Shown piece by piece: positions 17,590-17,998 of a stretch of 17,998 bases of DNA. The notes beneath the pieces were generated by a model, which saw only the letters and a program-made list of their open reading frames with translations, was not told the origin of the DNA and did no database searches. The translations under genes were made by a program, and so were the position numbers. Origin of the DNA: Kutzneria sp035492655 (lineage in GTDB: Bacteria > Actinomycetota > Actinomycetes > Mycobacteriales > Pseudonocardiaceae); contig DATJJB010000455.1 in NCBI GenBank assembly GCA_035492655.1, positions 1 through 17,998 on the forward strand, in the 5' to 3' direction. Positions within the stretch are counted from its first letter, which is position 1; each line of letters starts with the position of its first letter.

Positions 17590-17998
17590 CGAGGTTATCG
17601 GCAGGCGCAGTGTCGAGGACGCGGCGTACCGACAGCGTCGTGGCGGTCATGCCGCCGCCGATCAGGATGCCGCCCATCGGCACCAGGGCGATGCCCCGTG
17701 GCCGGCAGGAGGCCGGTACCGAGCCGCAGGGCCAGGGCCGGGATGACGCCGGCGGTGATCGCCAGGCCGACCCGTGCGCCGCGCCGCCCGACGCCGGTTC
17801 GCGCGGCCGAGGTCGCCGTGGCGACAACGGCCATGAGCAGCAGGAACGCGCCGGTCAAGACGAGGGAGACCAGCACGGCCGTGATTAACGCGGAGACGCT
17901 GGCTAGCTGGAGCACGGCTCGGATGGCGGCGAAGACCACCGGCCAGAGCGGCATCAAGCGCCCGGCCCACACCACGAATGCTGCTGCGGTGAAGACGA
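17590..17998 (-). pseudogene. UPF0014/FetB-like ABC transporter permease, frameshifted and truncated
   Basis: Reading from the right edge, the minus strand codes VFTAAAFVVWAGRLMPLWPV, then membrane segments (QLASVSALITAVLVSLVL; TGAFLLLMAVVATATSA; LAITAGVIPALALRLGTGLL). At about 17697-17702 the frame breaks after LLPA. The family's hallmark RGIALVPMGGILIGGGMTAT continues in another frame; removing one base restores a continuous LLPARGIALVP. After SVRRVLDTAPADNLVR the similarity ends, next to the transposase stop at 17579, so the C-terminal third is missing. UPF0014 proteins (FetB/YbbM) are membrane subunits of an ABC exporter linked to iron or metal stress, paired with an ATPase (FetA), which would lie outside the window. 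The N-terminus is beyond the right edge. The gene is probably dead. Confidence 0.75.

Overview
The window is very GC-rich DNA with strong G/C bias at third codon positions. It encodes an AfsR/SARP-type regulator, huge secreted LamG and YD-repeat proteins, and actinobacterial-style transposases. This points to a filamentous actinomycete (Streptomyces, Pseudonocardiales or Micromonosporales type); the genus cannot be fixed from the sequence alone.

Layout. (1) 1-672, minus strand: the start-side end of an IS3-family insertion sequence. Its orfA is broken by a frameshift and its orfB runs off the left edge. (2) 687-713: a strong hairpin just past the end of the next gene. (3) 726-13015, minus strand: a two-gene, 12.3-kb operon. 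The first gene (6389-13015) encodes a 2208-residue exported protein with an actinobacterial N-terminal jelly-roll region, six LamG lectin-like domains and a cysteine-paired C-terminal repeat region. Its stop overlaps the start of the second gene (726-6392) by 4 bases (ATGA). The second gene encodes a 1888-residue exported RHS/YD-repeat protein with an SpvB-like N-terminus, an RHS core ending in DPTGL, and a 275-residue tail that I do not recognise. (4) 13016-13300: a divergent intergenic region with an 11-bp-arm imperfect inverted repeat. (5) 13301-16267, plus strand: a 988-residue multidomain regulator (XRE helix-turn-helix, SARP winged helix and BTAD, NB-ARC-type STAND ATPase, TPRs). (6) 16268-16481: intergenic DNA with a possible gene scrap. 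(7) 16482-17579, plus strand: an apparently intact DD(34)E transposase. (8) 17590-17998, minus strand: a frameshifted, truncated UPF0014/FetB-like membrane permease running off the right edge.

Interpretation. The centre is a coupled LamG + RHS cell-surface system with a divergent STAND/SARP regulator that may control it. It is bounded on both sides by transposases and decayed genes, as expected of an accessory island. An RHS protein normally forms a closed shell around its C-terminal cargo. Here the tail matches no toxin family I know, and no immunity gene follows before the hairpin and the IS end, so the tail is the least explained part of the window. The link between regulator and operon is inferred from gene order only.
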